Positions 7,498 to 15,720 of a stretch of 64,000 nucleotides of DNA are shown one piece after another. How positions within the stretch are numbered: the stretch's first letter is position 1; every line of letters starts with the position of its first letter. The notes under the pieces were generated by a model, which was given only the letters and a program-made list of their open reading frames with translations, ran no database searches and had not been told where the DNA came from. The position numbers and the translations under genes are program-made. The stretch is from Edaphobacter lichenicola (GTDB taxonomy: Bacteria; Acidobacteriota; Terriglobia; Terriglobales; Acidobacteriaceae), in contig NZ_CP073696.1 in NCBI RefSeq assembly GCF_025264645.1, positions 5,208,001-5,272,000 on the forward strand. The letters run 5' to 3'.

Positions 7498-10083
7498 ATG
7501 AGAACCCACTTAGCCAGCCTCGTCGAGGACTTCCGCAGCCACGCCACCGAGACGGCCGTGGTATCCCATCGCGGCGTTCGTCGCTACGCAACCACCTACG
7601 GCGATCTCGCCCAGCTCACAGGCAGGTTCGCCGCTGAGCTCGAACGTCGCGGCATCCTCCCCGGTGAACGTGTCGTCCTCTGGGGCGAAAACTCCGCAGA
7701 CTGGATCGCAGCATTCTTCGGTTGTCTCCTCCGCGGCGTTCTCGCCGTTCCCCTCGACGCCGCCGGCTCCGCCCTCTTCGCCCAGCGCGTAGTCGCAGAA
7801 GTATCCCCAAGGCTCATCGTCGGCGACGCAACCCTCCTCAGCACACTCCAGACCGGCGTACCAACGATCGTTCTCACGCAGATGGTTGCCGATCTACCAC
7901 TGCAACCCAACTTCACCGTCGACGCCTCCGTGCAGGAAGACACTCCCTTCCAGATCGTCTTCACCTCCGGCACCACCGCCGAGCCAAAAGGAATCGTCCA
8001 CACCCATCGCAACGTCCTCGCCAGCCTCCGCCCCATCGAAACCGAGATAGCGAAGTATCGCAAGTACGAGCGCTGGGTGCATCCTCTGCGCTTCCTCCAC
8101 ACGCTTCCCCTCAGCCACGTCTTCGGCCAGTTCATGGGTCTATGGGTCCCCGGAATCCTCGCAGCCGAACTGCACTTCGCCGACGCACTCGAACCCGCAC
8201 GCACCATCGACCTCATTCGCACCGAACGCATCTCCGTCCTCATTGCCGTCCCCCGCGTCCTCGGCCTCCTCCGAACGCACCTGCTACAACATCTCCCATC
8301 ACTCTCCGCGCAGTTAGAGAGCACCGCCGGCTTACCCATCCAGAAACGCTGGTGGCGCCTCCGCCGTGTGCATCAGCTCTTCGGATTAAAGTTCTGGGCC
8401 GTCATCTCAGGCGGAGCCTCACTGCCGAAAGAGCTAGAGAGCTTCTGGAATCAACTCGGCTTCGCCCTCATCCAGGGCTACGGCATGACCGAGACCGCCG
8501 CGCTCATCACACTCAACCATCCCTTCCGCATCGGCAAAGGCACCATCGGCAAAGCCCTCCCCGGTCGCGAGGTCCGCCTCAGCGACACCGGCGAGATTCT
8601 CGTCCGCGGCGACATGGTCTCAAACGCCACCTGGCAGCGCGGCCAAATGCAGCACCGCGACGACGACTGGCTGGCCACCGGCGACCTCGCCGAACAAACA
8701 GAAGAAGGCGACTACCGCTTCCTCGGTCGCAAGGGCGACTCCATCGTCACCTCCGGCGGCCTCAACATCCATCCCTCCGACCTCGAATCCGCGCTCCTCC
8801 AGCAACCCGGCGTCCGTGGCTGCGCCGTGGTCCCATGCGAAGTCGCAGGCAGCATCGAGCCAGTCTGCGTGGTCCTCTTCTCCGGCGATGACGAAGCCCT
8901 TCAGAGCGCAGTCCGCGGCGCAAATCAAAGTCTCACCGACTACCAGCACATCCGCCGCACGCTCCGCTGGCCCGAACTCGAACTCCCCTACACCTCGTCG
9001 GGCAAACTCCTGCGCCGCAAGATAAAAGACTGGGCCTGCGCTACCATCCAAAACCGCGCCGCAACCCCAATCCAACAATCCGACGCCCTCATCTCACTCA
9101 TCGCCGGGATCACAGGAGTAGAAGGCGCACAAGGCGGCGACAACATCCGCCTCTCCGAAGACCTCTACCTCGACAGCCTCGGAAGAGTCCAGCTAGCCTC
9201 CGCCATCGAGCAGCGAATGGGAGTCGAACTGGGCGAAGACCAGATCGCAGCCATGACAACACTAGGCGATCTTAGAAACGCCTTAGGGGCGCGCGAATCC
9301 CCAATCAATTCCTCAACCAACCCCGCAACACAAACCCAGGCGATCAATCTCGAATCATCGCCGCCATCCGCACACCCACCGATAGCCGAAACCCACACCT
9401 ACCCACGCTGGCCGTCATTCTGGCCCATCAAAGCTCTCCGAACAATCACGTTGGAGACGATCGTAAGACCACTGATAGGCGTGCTCCTCGGACCTCGCGT
9501 CACAGCACCCAGCCGCCCGATCCCGACAGGCCCGCTCTTAATCATCGCCAACCACGTCACCATGCTCGACGGCCCAATGGTGGTGTACGCCCTACCAGCG
9601 CGCCTGCGTCAGCACGTAGCAGTCGCCATGTCCGGCGAAGTCCTGCTCGACCTCAGGCAAGGCCGCAAGCAGGGAAGCACATTGCGAAATCTCTTCGCAC
9701 CCGCCGGCTACTGGCTACTCACCGCACTCTTCAACGTCTTCCCGCTCCCGCGCCTGCAAGGCTTCCGCCGCAGCTTCGCCCACGCCGGTCAAGCGCTCGA
9801 TCAAGGCGACTCCGTCCTCATCTTCCCCGAAGGAACCCGCAGCCACAGCGAGCAGATGTCCACCTTCCGCCCCGGCATCGGCCTGCTCGCCGCACAATCT
9901 CGCGTCCCCGTTCTACCGATCGCGCTGATCGGCCTCGCAACTCTGCGCCCCGGCATCTCCAACTGGCTCCGCACCGGCCGCCTCGAAGTCCGCATCGGCA
10001 ATCCCATCACAATGCCCGAAGGATCAACCCCTGCCGACTGGACTGCAAAGCTCGAATCCGAGATGCAGAAGCTCCGCACGTAA
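7498..10083 (+). CDS. Tri-domain protein: acyl-AMP ligase, carrier domain, PlsC-type acyltransferase
   Basis: This protein has 861 residues and three modules. (1) An adenylate-forming ligase (about 1-515) with P-loop TSGTTAEPKG (156-165), GYGMTET, TGDLAEQ and SGKLLRRKI containing the presumed catalytic Lys. (2) A carrier domain (about 528-600) with LYLDSLGRVQ, phosphopantetheine site Ser560. (3) After a Pro/Thr/Ser linker, a lysophospholipid-acyltransferase domain (about 640-861) with NHVTMLD (His686, Asp691) and FPEGTR (776-781). The bacterial Aas protein joins an acyltransferase and an ACP-synthetase in the opposite order and without an internal carrier. The expected chemistry is to activate a carboxylate with ATP, load it on a carrier and transfer it to a glycerophosphate-like or other hydroxyl acceptor. 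It starts 34 bp after the ketosynthase-like gene. Confidence 0.9.
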   Translation: MRTHLASLVEDFRSHATETAVVSHRGVRRYATTYGDLAQLTGRFAAELERRGILPGERVVLWGENSADWIAAFFGCLLRGVLAVPLDAAGSALFAQRVVAEVSPRLIVGDATLLSTLQTGVPTIVLTQMVADLPLQPNFTVDASVQEDTPFQIVFTSGTTAEPKGIVHTHRNVLASLRPIETEIAKYRKYERWVHPLRFLHTLPLSHVFGQFMGLWVPGILAAELHFADALEPARTIDLIRTERISVLIAVPRVLGLLRTHLLQHLPSLSAQLESTAGLPIQKRWWRLRRVHQLFGLKFWAVISGGASLPKELESFWNQLGFALIQGYGMTETAALITLNHPFRIGKGTIGKALPGREVRLSDTGEILVRGDMVSNATWQRGQMQHRDDDWLATGDLAEQTEEGDYRFLGRKGDSIVTSGGLNIHPSDLESALLQQPGVRGCAVVPCEVAGSIEPVCVVLFSGDDEALQSAVRGANQSLTDYQHIRRTLRWPELELPYTSSGKLLRRKIKDWACATIQNRAATPIQQSDALISLIAGITGVEGAQGGDNIRLSEDLYLDSLGRVQLASAIEQRMGVELGEDQIAAMTTLGDLRNALGARESPINSSTNPATQTQAINLESSPPSAHPPIAETHTYPRWPSFWPIKALRTITLETIVRPLIGVLLGPRVTAPSRPIPTGPLLIIANHVTMLDGPMVVYALPARLRQHVAVAMSGEVLLDLRQGRKQGSTLRNLFAPAGYWLLTALFNVFPLPRLQGFRRSFAHAGQALDQGDSVLIFPEGTRSHSEQMSTFRPGIGLLAAQSRVPVLPIALIGLATLRPGISNWLRTGRLEVRIGNPITMPEGSTPADWTAKLESEMQKLRT

Positions 10084-10130
10084 CCCAACCCGGCCTCCTT
10101 ACCGATTCATCGCTCCTCGAGTCAGATCAC

Positions 10131-10754
10131 TCACGCAAGAGAGACGTCAGCATCGTCTCCAACCGCTCGCCGTATCGTCTCGGCCTCTGTAACGATGTAA
10201 TCCATTGGCACATCATAGCGCTGGGGAACGATCGTATCGAGTCGCAACGACGCAAAGCCTATCCCGATACGAAGAGGCTTCGGTTCAGCCACCGCCAACG
10301 TCCTGTCGTAGTAGCCTCCGCCATAGCCAAGTCTGTAGCAGCAGTCATCATAGCCAACCACCGGGACCACCAACGTATCAGGCACCACCACGCGAGACTC
10401 TGCAGGATAAGGAATACCGAACACACCCGCAGCCATCGGAAACCCTGGCTCCCAATGGCGAAACGAGAGTGGCTGCCCTCTCCCAACGACCACCGGCAAT
10501 GCAGCAGTTCCACCTTCCGCGAGAAAACGATGCATCAAGGGGAGTACGTCGATCTCGCCCCGAAAGGGCCAGTAAAACCCAGCGACCCGTGTCCGATTCG
10601 ATCGGAGGAGCCAGTACACCCTATCGAGGACCATCTCGTTTGCGCGATGCCGATCCTCACCGGAAAAAGAAGCACGCCATGCGAGAAGCTCTGCCCTCTT
10701 TTGCTTTCGCCAGGCAACAAGCTCCGCGTCCTGCCCGCTGAACTCAGATGTCAC
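10131..10754 (-). CDS. 5-formyltetrahydrofolate cyclo-ligase
   Basis: This 207-residue protein has the family signature GYGGGYYDRTL near the C-terminus and an N-terminal basic helix (WRKQKRAELLAWR). It also has FYWPFRGEID and the region FRHWEPGFPM. The enzyme uses ATP to convert 5-formyl-THF to 5,10-methenyl-THF in the cytosol, a folate salvage step. The length is normal. Its start overlaps the 3' end of the antiporter gene by 11 bp, so the two are probably co-translated. The folate enzyme and the antiporter share no obvious pathway. Confidence 0.93.
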   Translation of the reverse strand: MTSEFSGQDAELVAWRKQKRAELLAWRASFSGEDRHRANEMVLDRVYWLLRSNRTRVAGFYWPFRGEIDVLPLMHRFLAEGGTAALPVVVGRGQPLSFRHWEPGFPMAAGVFGIPYPAESRVVVPDTLVVPVVGYDDCCYRLGYGGGYYDRTLAVAEPKPLRIGIGFASLRLDTIVPQRYDVPMDYIVTEAETIRRAVGDDADVSLA

Positions 10755-11907
10755 TGGCAGCTATCTCCGCTGACGGAAGCTGAGCAAGTCTCGGTAGAAC
10801 AAAGGAGGGAAGTATCGTGGAAATGGCAGCGTAGACCAGAAGTCCTCCATAAAGGGCGTCGTCGATGTGGAACGTTGTTCGGAGTATTCCCGCAATAACC
10901 AGGGTAAAGATAAGAGTCGGCACAAGCGCAACTGCGACGCGAATCCCGCTTTGCGACGTCCGTCTGGAAAAATAACGGCACTCAATCCAGTTCTTGACGA
11001 TTCGGATGGGCAGCACGATAGCCGACAGAGCAAGGCCGTACAAGAGCGACCTCAGAACCAACGCGTCGGTGGGAACCTCCAGTCCTTCATGAAAAAAGTA
11101 GAACGGAACAAAAAAGGAGGCAAACAGCCGCACGGCATGAAGGTTCTCGTCAGAAGCCATCGTGGTCATGCGTTCCTTCAGAAGTCCGGCGACGAGTCCG
11201 GCGACGAAGGCTCCCATTAAGACATGGACACCGAGGCTCTTGCTGATCACAGCGCAGATAATCCCCACCATGAGCAAGAGTGAAAACTCCGAACCTCGCG
11301 CGTAAGGAACAACGTATTTGTTTAAGGCGAGGAAGAAGATGGGCGTGAAAATAATGAGCAGCAGAAGAGCGCCGCTGGAGATCGCGAGCGTCGTGATCGA
11401 GTCGGCCTGGGAGACCACAAAGAGCACCAGTAAAGCCGTAATCTCGCCTGCGACTGCGCTGATCGTCACTTCCGTCTGTTCGCTCGCATCGAGACCCGAT
11501 TCGGGCAGCGTGTCGAGAATAAACCCCGTCGAAGAGGTGAAAAGGCCAAGCGCAAGCAGCGACGCGGGCTGCCAGCGTATATGAAAATAGCGCATGGCGA
11601 GCCACGCCGTAACGATGAGGAACAAAGCCCGGACTCCCAGATGTCCGCTGAGCCGGGAGAGTTGGCGGCGAATCTCTATCAGATCTACTTCGAGGCCAGC
11701 GAAGAGGAAAAGCGATGCGATGCCGAGCGTCGCCACCACAGCGAAGACATTATCGTTTGCCAGCGACTTGAAGAGGCTTGCGACGGCTATTCCAGACACA
11801 AAGCAGGTAAGCGGCGCAGGGAGGCGAAAGCGCTGGAGAGCTCGCGGAACCACCAGAACGCCAAATACAACCGCGAGATAAATCAAGGTCTGGGTGGGAA
11901 TATGCAT
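10744..11907 (-). CDS. Cation:proton antiporter (CPA2/Kef-type membrane domain)
   Basis: The 387 residues are almost wholly hydrophobic, with about 11-12 membrane spans. Motifs typical of the Na+/H+ exchanger fold are present: GLEVDLIEIRR after span 3, LGLFTSSTGFI, and LGVHVLMGAFVAGLVAG. There is no C-terminal RCK/TrkA-N nucleotide-binding domain, so it is the short form of the family. The transported ion is not predictable. It is the first gene of a two-gene minus-strand unit with the folate cyclo-ligase. Confidence 0.85.
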   Translation of the reverse strand: MHIPTQTLIYLAVVFGVLVVPRALQRFRLPAPLTCFVSGIAVASLFKSLANDNVFAVVATLGIASLFLFAGLEVDLIEIRRQLSRLSGHLGVRALFLIVTAWLAMRYFHIRWQPASLLALGLFTSSTGFILDTLPESGLDASEQTEVTISAVAGEITALLVLFVVSQADSITTLAISSGALLLLIIFTPIFFLALNKYVVPYARGSEFSLLLMVGIICAVISKSLGVHVLMGAFVAGLVAGLLKERMTTMASDENLHAVRLFASFFVPFYFFHEGLEVPTDALVLRSLLYGLALSAIVLPIRIVKNWIECRYFSRRTSQSGIRVAVALVPTLIFTLVIAGILRTTFHIDDALYGGLLVYAAISTILPSFVLPRLAQLPSAEIAASDI

Positions 11908-12085
11908 TTCGCGCTCTTATCCTACCGCGACGCGCAACGTTTACCTATGAGGGATTACGAAAGACGATGCAAGTCGGAATAGACCGCCAGGAATAATGAA
12001 TCAACAGAAGCCGTCTTGTCGGGACGAATCACCCGCGCGTTCTGCACTTCCATCGTCTTAACAACGTTGCAAAGCTTTATGTCGT

Positions 12086-12508
12086 CTAGTGCGTCCCGAT
12101 ATAGGCTGCAACTAAGACAGCGAGGACAATGGAGAGCGACGATGACGCAAGCTCCTCGCCCGTCGCATAGGAATTGCCTCTCCCGTCTGTAACGTATTTG
12201 TCTCTAGCCTCTCTACTCCAAAGACGGTAATGCGCCGCCATCGTGAACGGATGGAATGCAATGAAGACGTAGCCGGCGCCCAAGACCATACGCGAGAGCC
12301 AGAAATGCGAGTCCCTTGCAATCGGCAACACGATCAGACAGACCACCGTCGCGAACAAGCCCATGATGTTGAGCACGTCCGGTATCGGTATCCAGAGTGC
12401 TCTCCTGTCGCCGGTGAGGTTAATCTCTCGATTCACTCGCCATCCGAAGGCGGCGAACTGTAGGGCGATCAATGGTGGGGCGAGTTTGTACAGAGTGTCT
12501 GGAGTCAT
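12086..12508 (-). CDS. Small integral membrane protein of unknown function
   Basis: The ATG at 12506-12508 gives 140 residues (MTPDTLYKLAPP...), eight bases after the TAG of the SDR gene. A longer in-frame version would overlap that gene and lacks support. Four hydrophobic segments are predicted (about 5-22, 42-62, 72-93 and 119-138), joined by short basic loops. I recognise no family. Position and spacing suggest co-transcription with the SDR under the same divergent TetR regulator. Confidence 0.65.
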   Translation of the reverse strand: MTPDTLYKLAPPLIALQFAAFGWRVNREINLTGDRRALWIPIPDVLNIMGLFATVVCLIVLPIARDSHFWLSRMVLGAGYVFIAFHPFTMAAHYRLWSREARDKYVTDGRGNSYATGEELASSSLSIVLAVLVAAYIGTH

Positions 12509-12516
12509 AGCGTTTT

Positions 12517-13317
12517 CTATTTCACCATTGCCTTCACCAGCAACCGCCGCCATACCGCATCAGGCAGAATTCGATTCATCCAGAAAAACGGGCCGGGTTT
12601 GGCGAGGTAACGTAAACGATTGCTCGGATCATTCGCAGCACGATAGATCACTTTCGCAACCTGCTCTGGCTTGGCACCTGCATTGTTGCTTTTCCTAAAC
12701 ACGCTCAAAAATTTACCCATGCTTGCTCGATAAGGGTCACTCACCGCCATTTGCATGCTGCCCTTGCCGAATTCGGTGCTGATGCTCCCGGGTTCGATCA
12801 TCTTTACGCGGATATGAAACGGATCTAACTCGTAGCGTATCGATTCACTCAGCCCTTCCACTGCGAATTTTGTCGCGATGTAGGACGAGGCGTAGGGAAG
12901 AGCCATACGGCCAATAATGGAGGAGACATTCAGTATCAACCCTTCGCCCGCGGCCCGCATGAATGGAAGAACTTGCTGCGTTACCTCGATTAATCCGAAT
13001 AGATTCGTCGCAAATTGCTGTTGGATCTGCTGATTACCTATCGCTTCAATCGGGCCGAACAAGCCGTAGCCTGCGTTGTTCAGCAGCACATCAATCTTTT
13101 TATAGCGATTCAACGTATCGGCTATCGCTTGTTCAATGGAATCTGCATTCGTCACATCCAGTGCGAACAAGCTGATTTGCGGATGCTGAAGCACAGGATC
13201 CGCCTTGAGCGGGTCGCGCATGGTTGCGGCCACATTCCAGCCTCTTTCAGCGAAATAAAGCGCGGTGGCTCGTCCAATACCGCTCGAGGTACCCGTGATC
13301 AAAATTGTTTTAGCCAT
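12517..13317 (-). CDS. Short-chain dehydrogenase/reductase (classical SDR)
   Basis: The 266 residues have the Rossmann motif TGTSSGIG (8-15), the structural motif NNAGYG, a catalytic serine region (NVSSIIG) and the YxxxK pair in SYIATKFAVEG. The length and motifs are those of classical NAD(P)-dependent SDRs. The substrate cannot be inferred. It diverges from a TetR-family gene across a spacer holding overlapping inverted repeats. With the small membrane protein downstream, it looks like a locally regulated TetR-SDR unit. Confidence 0.9.
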   Translation of the reverse strand: MAKTILITGTSSGIGRATALYFAERGWNVAATMRDPLKADPVLQHPQISLFALDVTNADSIEQAIADTLNRYKKIDVLLNNAGYGLFGPIEAIGNQQIQQQFATNLFGLIEVTQQVLPFMRAAGEGLILNVSSIIGRMALPYASSYIATKFAVEGLSESIRYELDPFHIRVKMIEPGSISTEFGKGSMQMAVSDPYRASMGKFLSVFRKSNNAGAKPEQVAKVIYRAANDPSNRLRYLAKPGPFFWMNRILPDAVWRRLLVKAMVK

Positions 13318-13407
13318 TGCAGTGAAAACCCTCGCATTCGTTGTTTGGTTGAATTCGGTCTCGCCGAGCGTGCGGTATGTGAAATCCCTTTTTTAAATAT
13401 TCTCTTT

Positions 13408-13430
13408 GGTATAGATATACCGAACGGTAT
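13408..13430. promoter_or_regulatory. Probable TetR operator: overlapping inverted repeats
   Basis: Two palindromes share a middle half-site: GGTAT-AGAT-ATACC (13408-13421) and ATACCG-AA-CGGTAT (13417-13430). They lie in the 150-bp divergent spacer between the SDR and TetR genes. The symmetry and size are typical of autoregulated TetR-family operators. Binding by the adjacent regulator is inferred from position. Confidence 0.65.
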
Positions 13431-13468
13431 TTAGGTTGCAAATAGTTTTCGTGCGTTATTCTGAAAAC

Positions 13469-14095
13469 GTGCCTAAAACCATAAAGCAGAGGTTGACCCG
13501 GCAGGAGAGCCGGCTCGCAACCAGGACGAGGCTTCTGGAGTCAGCAGCTCAATTGTTTGCAAGGGGCGGCTATGAAGGCGCATCTGTCGATCTGATTGCG
13601 GAGAGTGCAGGCTACTCCAAGGGAGCGTTCTATTCCAATTTTGAGAGCAAAGAAGCTATCTTCCTCGAACTTCTTGACGCCCATAAGCGGCGCGAGATTG
13701 AAGCTTTGGCTCAACTTCTTGCCCAGGACATCCCTGCGTCAGAGCTTCTCTCACTGATCCGCAACTCTGAAACCGGACGGGGCTCTGACTTCGACTTCGG
13801 TTTACTTTCTGCGGAGTTCCAATTGCAAGCCTGCCGCGATAAGACGTTTGCCAAGACGTATGCCAAGCTGCACCGTACTCACCGGGACACCATGGCTGGA
13901 TTGGTTACCAAACTGTTTGCCAAGCTGGACCGAATTCCACCATCTGATCCGAAAGATCTTGCTGACATCATTATGGCGTTGACCACCGGTCTCTCTCTGC
14001 AAGGAACAAGTATGCAAGGACCTCTACGAAAAGGATTCGTTACTGCGGCAATCCTTCTCGTTCTTGGTCTCGACCCCGTCGCCGGTGGTAGATAA
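13469..14095 (+). CDS. TetR/AcrR-family transcriptional regulator
   Basis: The start chosen is the GTG at 13469, giving 208 residues (MPKTIKQRLTRQ...). The frame is open from a TTG at 13436, only 6 bp past the operator, and has a GTG at 13451, so the start is uncertain. A canonical N-terminal helix-turn-helix follows: RLLESAAQLFARGGYEGAS, then IAESAGYSKGAFYSNFESKEA. The C-terminal ligand domain is diverse. It diverges from the SDR gene and most likely represses both itself and the SDR-membrane protein unit. The ligand is unknown. Confidence 0.9.
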   Translation: MPKTIKQRLTRQESRLATRTRLLESAAQLFARGGYEGASVDLIAESAGYSKGAFYSNFESKEAIFLELLDAHKRREIEALAQLLAQDIPASELLSLIRNSETGRGSDFDFGLLSAEFQLQACRDKTFAKTYAKLHRTHRDTMAGLVTKLFAKLDRIPPSDPKDLADIIMALTTGLSLQGTSMQGPLRKGFVTAAILLVLGLDPVAGGR

Positions 14096-14159
14096 GGAGA
14101 ACCCGCTTGTGTATGTATCATTCTTGGGCCCAAAAACTCCTGGCCAAAAAACCTGCCAA

Positions 14160-14446
14160 AAATTCCTGTCAAGCCCCCAAACCGCGAAAACCCGCGCCAA
14201 TCCAGCACATTCGCTTGGCGTATGAGTTACGCTCCAGCAGCTATACTTAAATCAAGCATGGAAGAAAAGCCCCGGGTCTCTGGGGCTTTTTCACGTTCCG
14301 AAGGGAAGAAACGCCATAACCTGTTTGATTGGAGGTATTTAGCCGTAAGCCGTTTAGAATGACATATTTGAGAGAGGTCATAATAGCCAAGTCATTCATT
14401 ATAAAAGCTTTATGACCAGGTATGGGGGGGGGTACCCCCTCCCCGG
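14160..14446 (+). repeat. Dispersed intergenic element, copy A
   Basis: Ordered boxes are CTGTCAAGCCCC (14166-14177), TGGCGTATGAGTTA (14216-14229), the -10-like TATACT (14242-14247), a GC hairpin with flanking A and T tracts (14265-14291), CGTTTAGAATGACATATTTG (14351-14370), and a G-run/C-run hairpin (about 14424-14444). The same boxes occur in the same order on the minus strand at 32443-32700, and the first two and the TATACT keep identical spacing. The element fills the space between the convergent TetR and lactonase genes and ends 6 bp from the lactonase stop. It could be a small-RNA-like cassette or a miniature repeat. Confidence 0.75.
14265..14291 (+). terminator. Rho-independent terminator-like hairpin (within element A)
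   Basis: AAAAGCCCC, an 8-base loop and GGGGCTTTT form a 9-bp stem followed by another T. A upstream and T downstream make it usable in both directions. It could serve the TetR gene (170 bp upstream) and the convergent lactonase gene. It could equally end a short transcript started at the TATACT box 20 bp upstream. Confidence 0.75.
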
Positions 14447-14452
14447 AAGATG

Positions 14453-15625
14453 TTACGCAAAGACCAGGCACTGCGGCCGGGACAGCGGAACAGTCCCCGC
14501 GGCCGTCAACTTTCCGCTCTTTCCGTCCCGAGAGAATATCGAGAGAGTGTCGGACTCCTGGTTTGCCACCAGCAGCCATCGCCCGCTCGGATCGAGCGTC
14601 AGATGACGCGGAACCTTGCCTCCACACGGCGTCCTGTCCACGAGCGTCAGCTTGCCATCCGTGGCAGAGATTGAAAACGTAACGATGATGTCGTCAAATC
14701 GATCCGTCGCATAGGCAAACTGGCTACGTGAATCGATGACAATATCATCTCCGCCTGTGAGACCCGAAAAGCTGTCCGGCTTCATCGTGATCTCCTGAAT
14801 CGTCTCCAGCGTTCCGGCCTTCGAGTTCCAGTGCAGCACTACCACCGAAGATGCCATCTCGGTGACGCAGTATACGAATCTGCCGTTCGGATGGAACTGC
14901 AACGCACGTGGACCCGCACCGGGAGCCGACTTCCACGCCGGCGGTTCGTTCGGCGTCAACTTCGCCGTCGCCGCATCCAGCCGATAGATGTGAATCTCAT
15001 CGAGCCCCAGGTCATTGACCAGCAGAAAACGGTTATCCGGCGACACCGTCACGCGATGCGCATGCGGAGCCTCCTGCCGCTCCTTATCTGGTCCACGTCC
15101 GTTGAACTGAAAGAACGAAACTGCCGGACTCAAGGCGCCATTCGCTCCGACCGCAAACGACACTGCGCTGCCTCCACCATAGTTCGCCGCAAATGCAGCC
15201 CGTCCGGTGTGATCGAACGCAACATGACAGGTTCCTCCGCCCTGCGAAGGCTCCTCGCTGATCTTGGTCAACCGCGCGCTGGACCGGTCAAGCGCATACG
15301 TCGAAACAGCTCCGCTCTTCTGCCCTTGATACTCATCCAACTCATTGGCCACAAGCAGCGTCCTGCCATCGGGAGACAGCGCCATAAAGGTAGGGTTAGC
15401 CGACTCCGCAGCCAGTCCAAGCTGCTTCAGCTCGCCGCCCACAAACGAGTACGCATAGATTCCCTTACTGGTCCCCGAGGTCTGCGTCCCAACCAACAAG
15501 AGCCGTCCCCCATCCTTCGCCTGAGAAAACCCTCTGCGCCCCGCCGCTGACAAGGCAGCCGAACCAACAATAAATCCACGTCGCGTAATCCGTTTCAAAT
15601 CACCGCTCCTTTTTCCCTCATCCAC
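14453..15625 (-). CDS. Exported lactonase-family seven-bladed beta-propeller protein
   Basis: The 390 residues start with a Tat-type signal (TRRGFIVGSAALSAAG). They continue as repeated blades with the LSPDGRTLLVANE, VSPDNRFLLVNDLG, FHPNGRFVYCVTE and LDPSGRWLLVANQ pattern of the lactonase (Pgl-like) family. Cytosolic members hydrolyse 6-phosphogluconolactone, but the signal peptide argues for a periplasmic sugar lactonase or an uncharacterised role here. APHAHRVTVSPD carries His residues typical of the family's active-site rim. It diverges from the amino-sugar genes, separated by 95 bp. Confidence 0.85.
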   Translation of the reverse strand: MDEGKRSGDLKRITRRGFIVGSAALSAAGRRGFSQAKDGGRLLLVGTQTSGTSKGIYAYSFVGGELKQLGLAAESANPTFMALSPDGRTLLVANELDEYQGQKSGAVSTYALDRSSARLTKISEEPSQGGGTCHVAFDHTGRAAFAANYGGGSAVSFAVGANGALSPAVSFFQFNGRGPDKERQEAPHAHRVTVSPDNRFLLVNDLGLDEIHIYRLDAATAKLTPNEPPAWKSAPGAGPRALQFHPNGRFVYCVTEMASSVVVLHWNSKAGTLETIQEITMKPDSFSGLTGGDDIVIDSRSQFAYATDRFDDIIVTFSISATDGKLTLVDRTPCGGKVPRHLTLDPSGRWLLVANQESDTLSIFSRDGKSGKLTAAGTVPLSRPQCLVFA

Positions 15626-15720
15626 AATAGCGCGAATTATAGATACTCTGTTTCTTGCAGCGTTTGTTCCGCCTCATTCGTCCAACAAGTGTCTCTAAAG
15701 GACCAAAAGGAACGTTCAAG

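Noticed and set aside
14160..14446. Insertion sequence or remnant transposase
   Set aside because: The element encodes no protein and no terminal inverted repeats or target duplications were found at its ends.
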